Origin: Lachnospiraceae bacterium
Lineage (GTDB): Bacteria > Bacillota > Clostridia > Lachnospirales > Lachnospiraceae
Direction: 5' to 3'
NCBI GenBank assembly: GCA_017635395.1
Contig: JAGBLN010000026.1
Span: 1-63,239, forward strand
Length of the DNA stretch: 63,239 nt
Positions within the stretch are counted from its first letter, which is position 1. Each line of letters starts with the position of its first letter. Of the stretch, positions 1 to 7,132 are shown one piece after another. The notes under the pieces were generated by a model. It saw only the letters and a program-made list of their open reading frames with translations. It made no database searches and was not told where the DNA came from. The position numbers and the translations under genes were made by a program.

Positions 1-455
1 AGAAGCAGTTCCATTCTGATAAGCAGACCTTCTGCGTCAGCTTCAAAAACAGAAGGTATGGCTGCACGCATCTCAGCTGCAATAAGCGAAACCACCTGTC
101 CGGCTTCTTCCCCGAAAATATTGCCGGCATTCACGGGATCTGTATATGAGGAGTGATAATTATCGGGAAGCACATCTTCATAGAGCCTTTTATTGATCTC
201 TATAAGAAAAGCCTTATCTTCCGGATCGGCACATATATGATCATAAACATCTTTCAGAAACAAAAGAAAAGACGCCTGGCATGAAAAAAAATCCAGCCAC
301 GCTTTTCTGTTCTGAACTAAATCATGATCTGCCGAAACTTCTGGCTTTATTTCTGAGCCCTTAACGTCACTGCCGCATAACTGGCTGAGCCGTCCGCAGG
401 CCAGCTCAAACCTTTCAGCCAAAAGTCCGCTGTCCACTATAATATCTTCACTCAT
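1..455 (-). CDS. Probable M29-type (leucyl) aminopeptidase, N-terminal part
   Basis: An open frame starts with ATG at 455 and runs off the left window edge, giving about 151 residues. The segment RLYEDVLPDNYHSSYTDP followed by GEEAGQVVSLIAAEMRAAIPSVFE resembles, from memory, the helical N-terminal region of the lachnospiral leucyl aminopeptidases of the M29 type; the metal-binding part would lie outside the window. The start overlaps the stop of the upstream small membrane gene by four bases (ATGA), so translation is probably coupled. The family call is from remembered similarity only; the reading frame itself is secure. Confidence 0.6.
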   Translation of the reverse strand, partial: MSEDIIVDSGLLAERFELACGRLSQLCGSDVKGSEIKPEVSADHDLVQNRKAWLDFFSCQASFLLFLKDVYDHICADPEDKAFLIEINKRLYEDVLPDNYHSSYTDPVNAGNIFGEEAGQVVSLIAAEMRAAIPSVFEADAEGLLIRMELL

Positions 456-775
456 CCTGCAATAATCCCTTCCGTGATCATTATCCAGATTACAACTATC
501 ATAAGTCCGTTAAGCGCTATCCCCATATTGGGAAACAGGTAATAACACTCTCTTTTCCTTCTGGCAATGATCCCCAGAACTACCCCGGCCACAGACATAA
601 CGGTTCCAAGTATGACAGCCAGTACATACTGCACTGCCACTTCGCCGCCGGCCCTGACACTCAAGGCAATAGCCGCAACAAACGCACCGACAGATATCAC
701 ACCCAGTAAAAAGGACATGATCCCTAAAAGCGGATGTGTTTTGTTGCTGAATTTGTACTTATCAAGAAGACTCAT
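452..775 (-). CDS. Small polytopic membrane protein (DUF6142-like)
   Basis: 107 residues. A short polar N-terminus (MSLLDKYKFSNKTHP) is followed by three hydrophobic segments, roughly residues 16-38, 47-70 and 80-104. It resembles the small DUF6142 membrane proteins of Lachnospiraceae, though this is not certain. No function is known. It lies between a 50-residue membrane protein two bases upstream and the aminopeptidase fragment it overlaps by four bases, so the three form a tight operon. Confidence 0.65.
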   Translation of the reverse strand: MSLLDKYKFSNKTHPLLGIMSFLLGVISVGAFVAAIALSVRAGGEVAVQYVLAVILGTVMSVAGVVLGIIARRKRECYYLFPNMGIALNGLMIVVIWIMITEGIIAG

Positions 776-777
776 TA

Positions 778-930
778 TTAAAACATCAGGTCTTTTTTAC
801 CGCTGATAAGCTTTGCACCGGTAATTATTAAAAATACCCCCGTGGTAACGCCTACCACAATGCTGACTATACCCAGGGCAAGCGTAAGCCCGCCTGAATT
901 CTTCATGAGTTTATAGACCTTCTCTTCCAT
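778..930 (-). CDS. Small single-pass membrane protein, 50 residues
   Basis: ATG at 930, preceded by GGAG and a seven-base spacer, opens a 50-codon frame ending TAA at 778. The product begins MEEKVYKLMKNSGG, has one hydrophobic segment (about residues 15-37) and a lysine-rich end (ISGKKDLMF), so it is probably an inner-membrane peptide with a positive C-terminus. The next gene starts two bases after its stop. I do not recognise a family. The good ribosome site, tight spacing and clean hydrophobic helix argue that it is real. Confidence 0.65.
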   Translation of the reverse strand: MEEKVYKLMKNSGGLTLALGIVSIVVGVTTGVFLIITGAKLISGKKDLMF

Positions 931-1002
931 GCCTCATCTCCTTCTGAACAGCCGCATAAAAACGGCATTTTCTGGGAACAGAACTTATCTTAATGCTGTT
1001 CC

Positions 1003-1680
1003 TTACTTTTTTGCACCATACTGTGCGTAGTACTCGTCGATTCGTTTCTTGATATCATCATCAATGATGACGCCGTTTGCAGTTTCTTTGTTGTAAAGGT
1101 ATTCGGTAACATCTGCCATAGTAACGATAGCCGTAGTCTGAAGGGAATACTTCTCGCCCACCTCTGCAAGCGCAGAACCTTCACCCTTTCCCTTTTCCAT
1201 TCTGTCCAAAGAAACTACGAGACCTTTTATATCGAGATCTGCCTGTGCACTCAATATAGGATATGTCTCGTCTATGGACTTGCCGGAAGTGGTGACATCT
1301 TCTATCATTACCACCCTGTCGCCGTCCTTAAGTCCCGAACCCAGGAGAATTCCGGTATCACCGTGATCCTTTATCTCCTTACGGTTGGCACAATACCTTA
1401 CTTCTTTTCCGTAAAGCTCATCTATAGCGATAGCTGTTGCTACCGCAAGAGGGATGCCCTTGTATGCAGGTCCGAAAAGCACATCAAAATCCAGACCGAA
1501 AGCAGCATTTATTGCCTTGGCATAATACTGTCCCAGCCTTTTTAACTGTGCTCCTGTAACATAGGCTCCTGCATTCATAAAAAACGGAGACTTCCTGCCG
1601 CTCTTTAATGTGAAATCGCCAAACTTAAGTACCTGGCTCTCTACCATGAAATCTATGAATTCCTGCTTATATGCTTCCAT
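1003..1680 (-). CDS. pyrE: Orotate phosphoribosyltransferase
   Basis: Converts orotate plus PRPP to orotidine 5'-phosphate in pyrimidine synthesis. The PRPP-binding loop is visible as VVMIEDVTTSGKSI, and the N-terminus (MEAYKQEFIDFMVES...GDFTLKSGRKSPFF) is typical. The frame is open further upstream, but the ATG at 1680 has GGAGG six bases before it and matches the family N-terminus, giving 225 residues. It lies 171 bases downstream of pyrF and works on the preceding step of the pathway, so the two are probably co-regulated. Confidence 0.95.
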   Translation of the reverse strand: MEAYKQEFIDFMVESQVLKFGDFTLKSGRKSPFFMNAGAYVTGAQLKRLGQYYAKAINAAFGLDFDVLFGPAYKGIPLAVATAIAIDELYGKEVRYCANRKEIKDHGDTGILLGSGLKDGDRVVMIEDVTTSGKSIDETYPILSAQADLDIKGLVVSLDRMEKGKGEGSALAEVGEKYSLQTTAIVTMADVTEYLYNKETANGVIIDDDIKKRIDEYYAQYGAKK

Positions 1681-1851
1681 TGGAAACCTCCATAATCGAT
1701 TCAATTAATACTCAATATAAAATTGCAATTAAAATTTCATTCAAATCACAATATACTGTCCGAAAATTCGCCTTGCAGAATGCCATGGCATTTATGCCAC
1801 AGCTCAATTAGTCTATCATAAGAACAAAACCGTGTAAAGCTATAGCAGCTG

Positions 1852-2769
1852 TCATCCTAAAGCTGATTCGATGTCCGCTTTCATATCCAGCACGGCAGTT
1901 CTGGAGGCTTCTTCGAAATGCTCGGCCCCAAACTTTGCATACTTTTCTTCCTTGTATGCGGCAATTATTCCCCTTGAAGAATTAATGATCGCACCCAAGC
2001 CGTCTTCGTTGAAGAAATGTACCAGATCTGCACCTTTTCCGCCCTGGGCACCATATCCGGGCACCAGAATGAAACTCTTAGGCATGATCTTACGAAGTAC
2101 CTTGCCCATTTCAGGGTAAGTTGCCCCAACTACGGCACCCACATTACTGTAGTCACCGTCCATGCAGTCCTCGCCCCATTTTGCTACCATTTCTCCGACC
2201 CATTCATATATAGGCCTTCCGTCAGTCACCCTGTCCTGCAATTCGCCGCTGGAAGGATTCGAAGTTTTAACAAGCACGAATATTCCCTTGTCCTCAGCCT
2301 TGCACACATCTATAAAAGGCTTTACTCCGTCGCTTCCAAGATACGGATTAACCGTAGCAAAATCCTCTTCAAAGCCCCTGTAATCCTTTCCGCCAATGGT
2401 CACATGACCGAGATGTCCCTGTGCATATGCTCCGGATGTAGAGCCTATATCGCCTCTCTTTATATCACCGATAACTATGAGTCCCTTTTCCTTGCAGTAC
2501 TTTACTGTCTTATCGAAAGCAATAAGTCCGTGGATACCGAATACTTCATACATTGCTATCTGAGGCTTTACGGCAGGCACCAGGTCACAGACCGCATCCA
2601 CGATTCGCCTATTGAAATTGAAAATAGCATCACAAACACCCTCCGGATTCTCACCGAACTCTTTAAAAGATGCCTGTAACAGAGGATCCGGAAGAAATTT
2701 AAGCTGCGGATCAAGTCCTACAACTATAGGTGAAGTTTCTTTTATCTTTGCTGCAAGTTTTGAGATCAT
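1852..2769 (-). CDS. pyrF: Orotidine 5'-phosphate decarboxylase (long form)
   Basis: Makes UMP from OMP. 305 residues, the longer type found in clostridia and actinobacteria. The early IVVGLDPQLKFLPD motif and the catalytic Asp-Lys array IGDIKRGDIGSTS (D-x-K-x-x-D) are intact. The start has AGGAG nine bases upstream. A likely promoter lies in the 90 bases before it (extended -10 at 2814-2819), just after the nrdD terminator. pyrE follows. Confidence 0.95.
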   Translation of the reverse strand: MISKLAAKIKETSPIVVGLDPQLKFLPDPLLQASFKEFGENPEGVCDAIFNFNRRIVDAVCDLVPAVKPQIAMYEVFGIHGLIAFDKTVKYCKEKGLIVIGDIKRGDIGSTSGAYAQGHLGHVTIGGKDYRGFEEDFATVNPYLGSDGVKPFIDVCKAEDKGIFVLVKTSNPSSGELQDRVTDGRPIYEWVGEMVAKWGEDCMDGDYSNVGAVVGATYPEMGKVLRKIMPKSFILVPGYGAQGGKGADLVHFFNEDGLGAIINSSRGIIAAYKEEKYAKFGAEHFEEASRTAVLDMKADIESALG

Positions 2770-2811
2770 ACAGATTACTCCTTTGAATAAAATTTAATAC
2801 TCATACAGTTT

Positions 2812-2822
2812 TTATTTTAACA
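2812..2822 (-). promoter_or_regulatory. Probable pyrF promoter, extended -10
   Basis: Read on the minus strand, TGT-TAAAAT gives an extended -10 (TGn) with TAAAAT at 2814-2819; no good -35 is seen. It sits between the nrdD terminator and pyrF with a leader of about 40 nt. This is a motif match only. Confidence 0.4.
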
Positions 2823-2861
2823 TAACCCGGCTTTTTTCGCCACAGAAACTCCCCCGTGACC

Positions 2862-2900
2862 AAAAGAAAACGGAGCGGAAATCTCTCCGCCCCGTTCCTT
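2862..2900 (-). terminator. Rho-independent terminator of nrdD
   Basis: On the minus strand an 11-bp stem with one mismatch (arms 2869-2879 and 2886-2896) is followed by TTCTTTT. It lies 39 bases after the nrdD stop and separates nrdD from pyrF. Confidence 0.8.
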
Positions 2901-2938
2901 TTTCATTTATCCTCCCCAAAAGGCTTTTCAGCTTTCAC

Positions 2939-5332
2939 TTACACGCTTGTCAGTGCGCAATTCTCGGCATACTTCTTGATATTCGAAGCATTGGCATACT
3001 TTGTCACCTCGTCACCGTTGATAACTACCAACGTAGGAGCCTGGCGGATCTTGTACTTCTGTGCAAGTTCAGGATTTTCCTCGGCATCCACAAGCATATA
3101 ATCCACATTGTTCAGGTATTCCTTTACCAGCTTGCAGTTAGGACAGGTCTTTGTTGTGAAAAGATACTTGATCTCTTCGGGCTTGCTCACTGTCACATCA
3201 GCTTCTTCATCGAAGATGTCACTCATAGTTACAACAGCTGAATGAGGTCTCTTCAGTGTGGAATGTGCTATATCATAATTTACTCTGTCAGCATATTCCT
3301 GAAGCTTTCCGTCATTCCAGTTCTGTACAGGTCTGTAATATCCGGTGATTCTGGAATATACCTCAGTCTTCTTACCGCAGTGAGGACATGTCTCCTCCTC
3401 GCCCTTTATATATCCGTGGTCAGCACAGATTGAATATACCGGTGATATTGTGTAGTAAGGAAGCTTGTAATTCTGAGCGATGGTCCTTACCAGTGTAGCG
3501 GCAGCCTTCCAGTCGGGAAGCTTTTCACCAAGGAATGCATGGAATACGGTTCCTGATGTATAAAGTGTCTGCAGCTCATCCTGAACATCCAGGGCATCAA
3601 AGATATCTGCAGTAAAACCTACAGGCATATGTGAGCTGTTGGTATAGTAAGGAACTTCTCCGTCCTTACCTGCGGTCTTAATTGAAGGCCATTTAGCCTT
3701 ATCATGCTTAGCCAGACGATATGATGTACTCTCAGCAGGTGTAGCTTCAAGGTTGTAAAGATCACCGTACTGCTCCTGATAATCGGAAAGTCTTTCTCTC
3801 ATATGATTAAGAACTTCTTTTGTGAATTTCTGGGTCCTTTCATCAGTCATGTCAGCGTGGAGCCAATTGGCGTTAAGACCAACTTCGTTCATGCCCACAA
3901 GACCTATGGTTGAGAAGTGATTGTCGAAGCTTCCCAGATATCTCTTTGTGTAAGGATACAGACCCTCCTGAAGAAGTCTGGTGATAACACCTCTCTTTAC
4001 CTTAAGGCTTCTTGCTGCAATATCCATAAGTCTGTCGAGCTTCTTGTAGAAATCACTCTTATTATTTGACAGATATGCGATCCTGGGCATATTGATGGTT
4101 ACAACGCCTACGGATCCTGTGCTCTCTCCGGAACCGAAGTATCCGCCGGATTTCTTTCTGAGCTCTCTTAAGTCAAGACGCAGACGGCAGCACATTGAAC
4201 GGACATCGCTGGGCTCCATGTCGGAGTTGATGTAGTTTGAGAAGTACGGTGTACCGTATTTTGCAGCCATCTCGAAAAGCAGGCGGTTGTTCTCGGTATC
4301 TGACCAGTCAAAATCGCTGGTAATCGAGTATGTAGGAATGGGATACTGGAAACCGCGGCCGTTTGCATCCCCCTCGATCATTACCTCAAGGAAAGCACGG
4401 TTTACCATGTCCATCTCTGTCTTGCAGTCCTTATAGCAAAAATCCATCTCTTTGCCGCCTACAATTGCAGGAAGCTCGGCAAGGTCGGCAGGAACAGTCC
4501 AGTCAAGAGTGATATTTGAGAAAGGAGCCTGTGTTCCCCAGCGGCTGGGTGTATTTACGCCATAGATGAAAGTCTCTATGCACTTCTTTGTTTCTTTATA
4601 GCTTAAGTTGTCAACCTTTACAAAAGGAGCAAGGTATGTATCGAAGGAAGAAAATGCCTGTGCACCTGCCCACTCATTCTGCATGATGCCAAGGAAGTTA
4701 ACCATCTGGTTGCAGAGTACGGAGAGGTGTGCAGCGGGAGCGGAAGTTATCTTGCCGGGGATTCCTCCTAAGCCTTCCTGGATAAGCTGCTTTAATGACC
4801 AGCCTGCACAGTATCCTGTAAGCATTGAGAGATCGTGAATGTGGATGTCGGCATTTCTATGAGCGTTTGCGATCTCCTCATCATAGATCTCGGAGAGCCA
4901 GTAATTGGCGGTAACCGCACCTGAGTTAGAAAGGATAAGTCCGCCTACGGAATAGGTAACTGTGGAATTTTCCTTAACACGCCAGTCTTCAACCTTTACA
5001 TAGCTGTTTACAACATCCTTATAGTCAAGTATGGTAGACTTCATCTCACGCATTTTTTCATGCTGCTTACGATAGAGGATGAATGCCTTTGCTACAGCGG
5101 CATATCCTGAAGTCTCCAATACATTTTCAACACTGTCCTGAATCTGTTCCACATGAATGCAGCCGTCCTGAACCTTACTCTGGAAATCAGCTGTCACTTT
5201 GAGAGAAAGCATATCAATTATGTCATTGTTATACACCATCTCGGTAGCCTCAAACGCCTTGCGTATAGCATCACCGATCTTAGTTAACATAAAATCTGCT
5301 TTTTCTCCGTCCCTCTTGATAACTGTGAACAT
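2939..5332 (-). CDS. nrdD: Anaerobic ribonucleoside-triphosphate reductase with fused C-terminal redox domain
   Basis: Class III ribonucleotide reductase, making dNTPs anaerobically by a glycyl radical. With the ATG at 5332 (AAGGA eight bases upstream) it has 797 residues. The N-terminal ATP-cone begins FTVIKRDGEKADF. Near the C-terminus come the zinc motif CPHCGKK and the glycyl-radical motif RITGYYRP with Gly664. A thioredoxin/glutaredoxin-like domain follows, with CPNC at Cys730-Cys733 and the cis-proline motif QAPTLVV. This domain is extra to the catalytic core and may be a built-in reductant. The activase gene nrdG is not adjacent. Expression is probably controlled by NrdR (two boxes upstream). 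Confidence 0.95.
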   Translation of the reverse strand: MFTVIKRDGEKADFMLTKIGDAIRKAFEATEMVYNNDIIDMLSLKVTADFQSKVQDGCIHVEQIQDSVENVLETSGYAAVAKAFILYRKQHEKMREMKSTILDYKDVVNSYVKVEDWRVKENSTVTYSVGGLILSNSGAVTANYWLSEIYDEEIANAHRNADIHIHDLSMLTGYCAGWSLKQLIQEGLGGIPGKITSAPAAHLSVLCNQMVNFLGIMQNEWAGAQAFSSFDTYLAPFVKVDNLSYKETKKCIETFIYGVNTPSRWGTQAPFSNITLDWTVPADLAELPAIVGGKEMDFCYKDCKTEMDMVNRAFLEVMIEGDANGRGFQYPIPTYSITSDFDWSDTENNRLLFEMAAKYGTPYFSNYINSDMEPSDVRSMCCRLRLDLRELRKKSGGYFGSGESTGSVGVVTINMPRIAYLSNNKSDFYKKLDRLMDIAARSLKVKRGVITRLLQEGLYPYTKRYLGSFDNHFSTIGLVGMNEVGLNANWLHADMTDERTQKFTKEVLNHMRERLSDYQEQYGDLYNLEATPAESTSYRLAKHDKAKWPSIKTAGKDGEVPYYTNSSHMPVGFTADIFDALDVQDELQTLYTSGTVFHAFLGEKLPDWKAAATLVRTIAQNYKLPYYTISPVYSICADHGYIKGEEETCPHCGKKTEVYSRITGYYRPVQNWNDGKLQEYADRVNYDIAHSTLKRPHSAVVTMSDIFDEEADVTVSKPEEIKYLFTTKTCPNCKLVKEYLNNVDYMLVDAEENPELAQKYKIRQAPTLVVINGDEVTKYANASNIKKYAENCALTSV

Positions 5333-5514
5333 CCCTCTTGTTCCTTCCTTCCCCTTTTTGATTCGTTTTTGAGGCAAAATCGCTGTTTTTGCGCAATTTT
5401 AACCCCTGATTCTTAATTTTTGCTTTAATTTAGCTTTGTCACTGTCTGCATCTTGTTGGATTATGACTATTTAGATTGTTTACATAACAACCAAGAACTT
5501 GACTGTGTAAATGT

Positions 5515-5543
5515 ATTCTATCAAAGCAAAAATTTTATGTCAA
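5515..5543 (-). promoter_or_regulatory. nrdD promoter
   Basis: On the minus strand TTGACA (5538-5543), a 17-bp spacer and TAGAAT (5515-5520). This is a near-consensus sigma-A promoter giving a leader of about 175 nt before nrdD. The NrdR boxes start eight bases upstream of the -35. Confidence 0.8.
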
Positions 5544-5550
5544 TATAAAA

Positions 5551-5598
5551 ACACAAGATATATTGCATATTTTTTGTATACAAAACTATATCTTGTGT
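5551..5598. promoter_or_regulatory. Tandem NrdR boxes upstream of nrdD
   Basis: Two 16-bp sites match the known NrdR box acaCwAtATaTwGtgt: 5551-5566 (13 of 16) and 5583-5598 (14 of 16). Their starts are 32 bp apart, three helical turns, the spacing expected for paired NrdR sites. They flank the nrdD promoter on its upstream side. The outer 14 bases of the two boxes also form a perfect inverted repeat (5549-5562 and 5587-5600) just past the stop of the TPR gene, so a terminator role is also possible. Confidence 0.8.
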
Positions 5599-5630
5599 TT
5601 GCACTGAAGTTCTAAAAAAGTATGAAACCC

Positions 5631-6686
5631 TTATCTGGTATAAAGGAAATCGTATTCCTTGGACATAAGCCCCCCCTCATCGCCATATGTATCAATGTAT
5701 TCAGCTGCAAGAGCTGCCGCCTGCTCATACTCGCCCATATATTCCAGGCACACAATCTCATTATGCTTAAGTATTTGCATATAGGTATTCTTTTCCTTGA
5801 TCTCGCTGCCGTTATGAAATGCCTCCGCCGCAGACGCATAGTCTCCTTCCGTGACATAGCACAGTCCTAGTTCGTTGTAGATAGTTGGATCCGGATTTTC
5901 CTCCAGATAGCCCAAATAAATGGCAGTCGCATTTTCGTATTTTTCCCGAAGGCAGTAGCATCGTCCTAAAAGTCCTATAAGCTCAGGACCCGACTGCTGC
6001 GTGCTCCTGGCATACTCAAGGTAATTGCAGGCCCCCTCGTAATCGCCGGTATAGAAGCACAGACGCCCTTTATCAAGATCGTTAAGCTTTCCTGAATCGG
6101 CATTTTTGGCCGCGCTCAGGTACTCTGCCCCTTCGCTCTCCATCCCCCGCTTCACGTAAGCATCATAAATATCAATGTAAATACCTGCATCGCTTTTTTT
6201 TACCGCAACAGCTTTGTCAAAATCAGCCTTCGCAGTCTCTTTGTCGCCAAGATAAAGCTCCAGCTGCCCTCTCTGAACCAAAGCCTGCCTGTCCGCCGGA
6301 CGGAGGGCTATGACAGAATCCAGCCTTGAAATAGCCTCATCATACTCACCAAGCTTAGACAAAGACACCGCCATGTAGTAGTTAATGTCGCACTCAAGCT
6401 CCCCGGTAGAAGTGCCAGCCTCCTTCAGTGCCTCCTCAAAAGCCAGAACAGCCTCGCTGTAACGCTCTTCGCCCATATAAGCCAGGCCAAGCGCCCTCAT
6501 AGTCCTTTCCCTGTTGCTGCCGGCGTCATAGGCCTCCTGAAGCTTTTCAATAGCTAAATCATATTCCTGGACCGTAAGGGCGTTTACGCCTTCTTTATAA
6601 GCCGCGTCACCGTCCTTTGAGCATCCGGATAATAAGAGTGCCATAGCAGCCAGCACGAATAATATTCCTGAATTTCGCCTTTTCAA
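5631..6686 (-). CDS. TPR-repeat lipoprotein
   Basis: 351 residues. A lipoprotein signal peptide ends in LLLSGC (Cys22), so the protein is probably anchored outside the membrane. The rest is a run of tetratricopeptide repeats (for example LGLAYMGEERYSEAVLAFEEAL and ISRLDSVIALRPADRQALVQRGQLELYLGDKETAKADF), a protein-interaction scaffold. The start is TTG at 6686 with GGGAG seven bases upstream; no in-frame ATG fits the signal peptide. The partner is unknown. Confidence 0.85.
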   Translation of the reverse strand: MKRRNSGILFVLAAMALLLSGCSKDGDAAYKEGVNALTVQEYDLAIEKLQEAYDAGSNRERTMRALGLAYMGEERYSEAVLAFEEALKEAGTSTGELECDINYYMAVSLSKLGEYDEAISRLDSVIALRPADRQALVQRGQLELYLGDKETAKADFDKAVAVKKSDAGIYIDIYDAYVKRGMESEGAEYLSAAKNADSGKLNDLDKGRLCFYTGDYEGACNYLEYARSTQQSGPELIGLLGRCYCLREKYENATAIYLGYLEENPDPTIYNELGLCYVTEGDYASAAEAFHNGSEIKEKNTYMQILKHNEIVCLEYMGEYEQAAALAAEYIDTYGDEGGLMSKEYDFLYTR

Positions 6687-6743
6687 AAAATTACTCCCAA
6701 TTTTAAGATAATGTACTTTACAAAATTTTAATGAAACGTTTTT

Positions 6744-6782
6744 ATAAAAAAATCGTAGAACAGGCTTTATACCACTCTACGA
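6744..6782 (-). terminator. Terminator of the tRNA-Arg/His/Gln operon
   Basis: A 7-bp stem (arms 6753-6759 and 6776-6782) with a T7 run on the minus strand, about 20 bases after tRNA-Gln. Confidence 0.75.
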
Positions 6783-6802
6783 CTCTGATTAATCATTATT
6801 AG

Positions 6803-6874
6803 CTGGGCTAGCTGGATTCGAACCAGCGAATGCAGGGATCAAAACCCTGTGCCTTACCGCTTGGCGATAGCCCA
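6803..6874 (-). tRNA. tRNA-Gln (TTG)
   Basis: Cloverleaf on the minus strand with acceptor TGGGCTA/TAGCCCA, the GGTTCGAATCC T-arm and an anticodon loop TTTTGAT that gives anticodon TTG. The discriminator is G and CCA is not encoded. Third gene of a three-tRNA unit. Confidence 0.95.
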
Positions 6875-6878
6875 AAAG

Positions 6879-6953
6879 GGTGGGTAGAGGGACTCGAACC
6901 CTCGGTCTCCAGAACCACAATCTGGCGCGTTAACCAACTACGCTATACCCACC
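6879..6953 (-). tRNA. tRNA-His (GTG)
   Basis: Minus-strand cloverleaf with anticodon loop TTGTGGT (GTG) and the extra 5' G of histidine tRNAs paired with C73. Middle gene of the cluster. Confidence 0.95.
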
Positions 6954-6982
6954 ATAACAAACAGGAAAGGGGGCTATCTAAA

Positions 6983-7056
<74 letters not shown>

Positions 7057-7081
7057 CCATGCATCATTTGACGCGAGTGTT

Positions 7082-7110
7082 ATTATCACAAAAAAAGCGG
7101 GGTATGTCAA
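7082..7110 (-). promoter_or_regulatory. Promoter of the tRNA-Arg/His/Gln operon
   Basis: On the minus strand TTGACA (7105-7110), a 17-bp spacer and GATAAT (7082-7087). The element overlaps the terminator of the preceding gene: the -35 is in the hairpin loop and the spacer holds the T tract. Confidence 0.85.
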
Positions 7111-7123
7111 CCCCACTTTTTTA
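7088..7123 (-). terminator. Terminator of the zinc-ribbon/Sel1 gene
   Basis: Minus-strand stem AAAAAGTGGGG/CCCCGCTTTTT (arms 7111-7121 and 7092-7102) with T-rich tail, ten bases after the gene's stop. It overlaps the tRNA promoter. Confidence 0.8.
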
Positions 7124-7132
7124 TATTTTTAA

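Noticed and set aside
960-1002. GCCG...CGGC hairpin after pyrE as a terminator
   Set aside because: Only four base pairs and the T run is in the loop rather than the tail.
2017-2679. Plus-strand frame of 220 codons opposite pyrF
   Set aside because: Fully antisense to a well-conserved enzyme gene, with no sign of initiation.
5587-5600. NrdR inverted repeat as a plain terminator of the TPR gene
   Set aside because: The stem is AT-rich with a long loop and weak T tract; the match to NrdR boxes and the 32-bp spacing explain it better, though a minor terminator role is not excluded.
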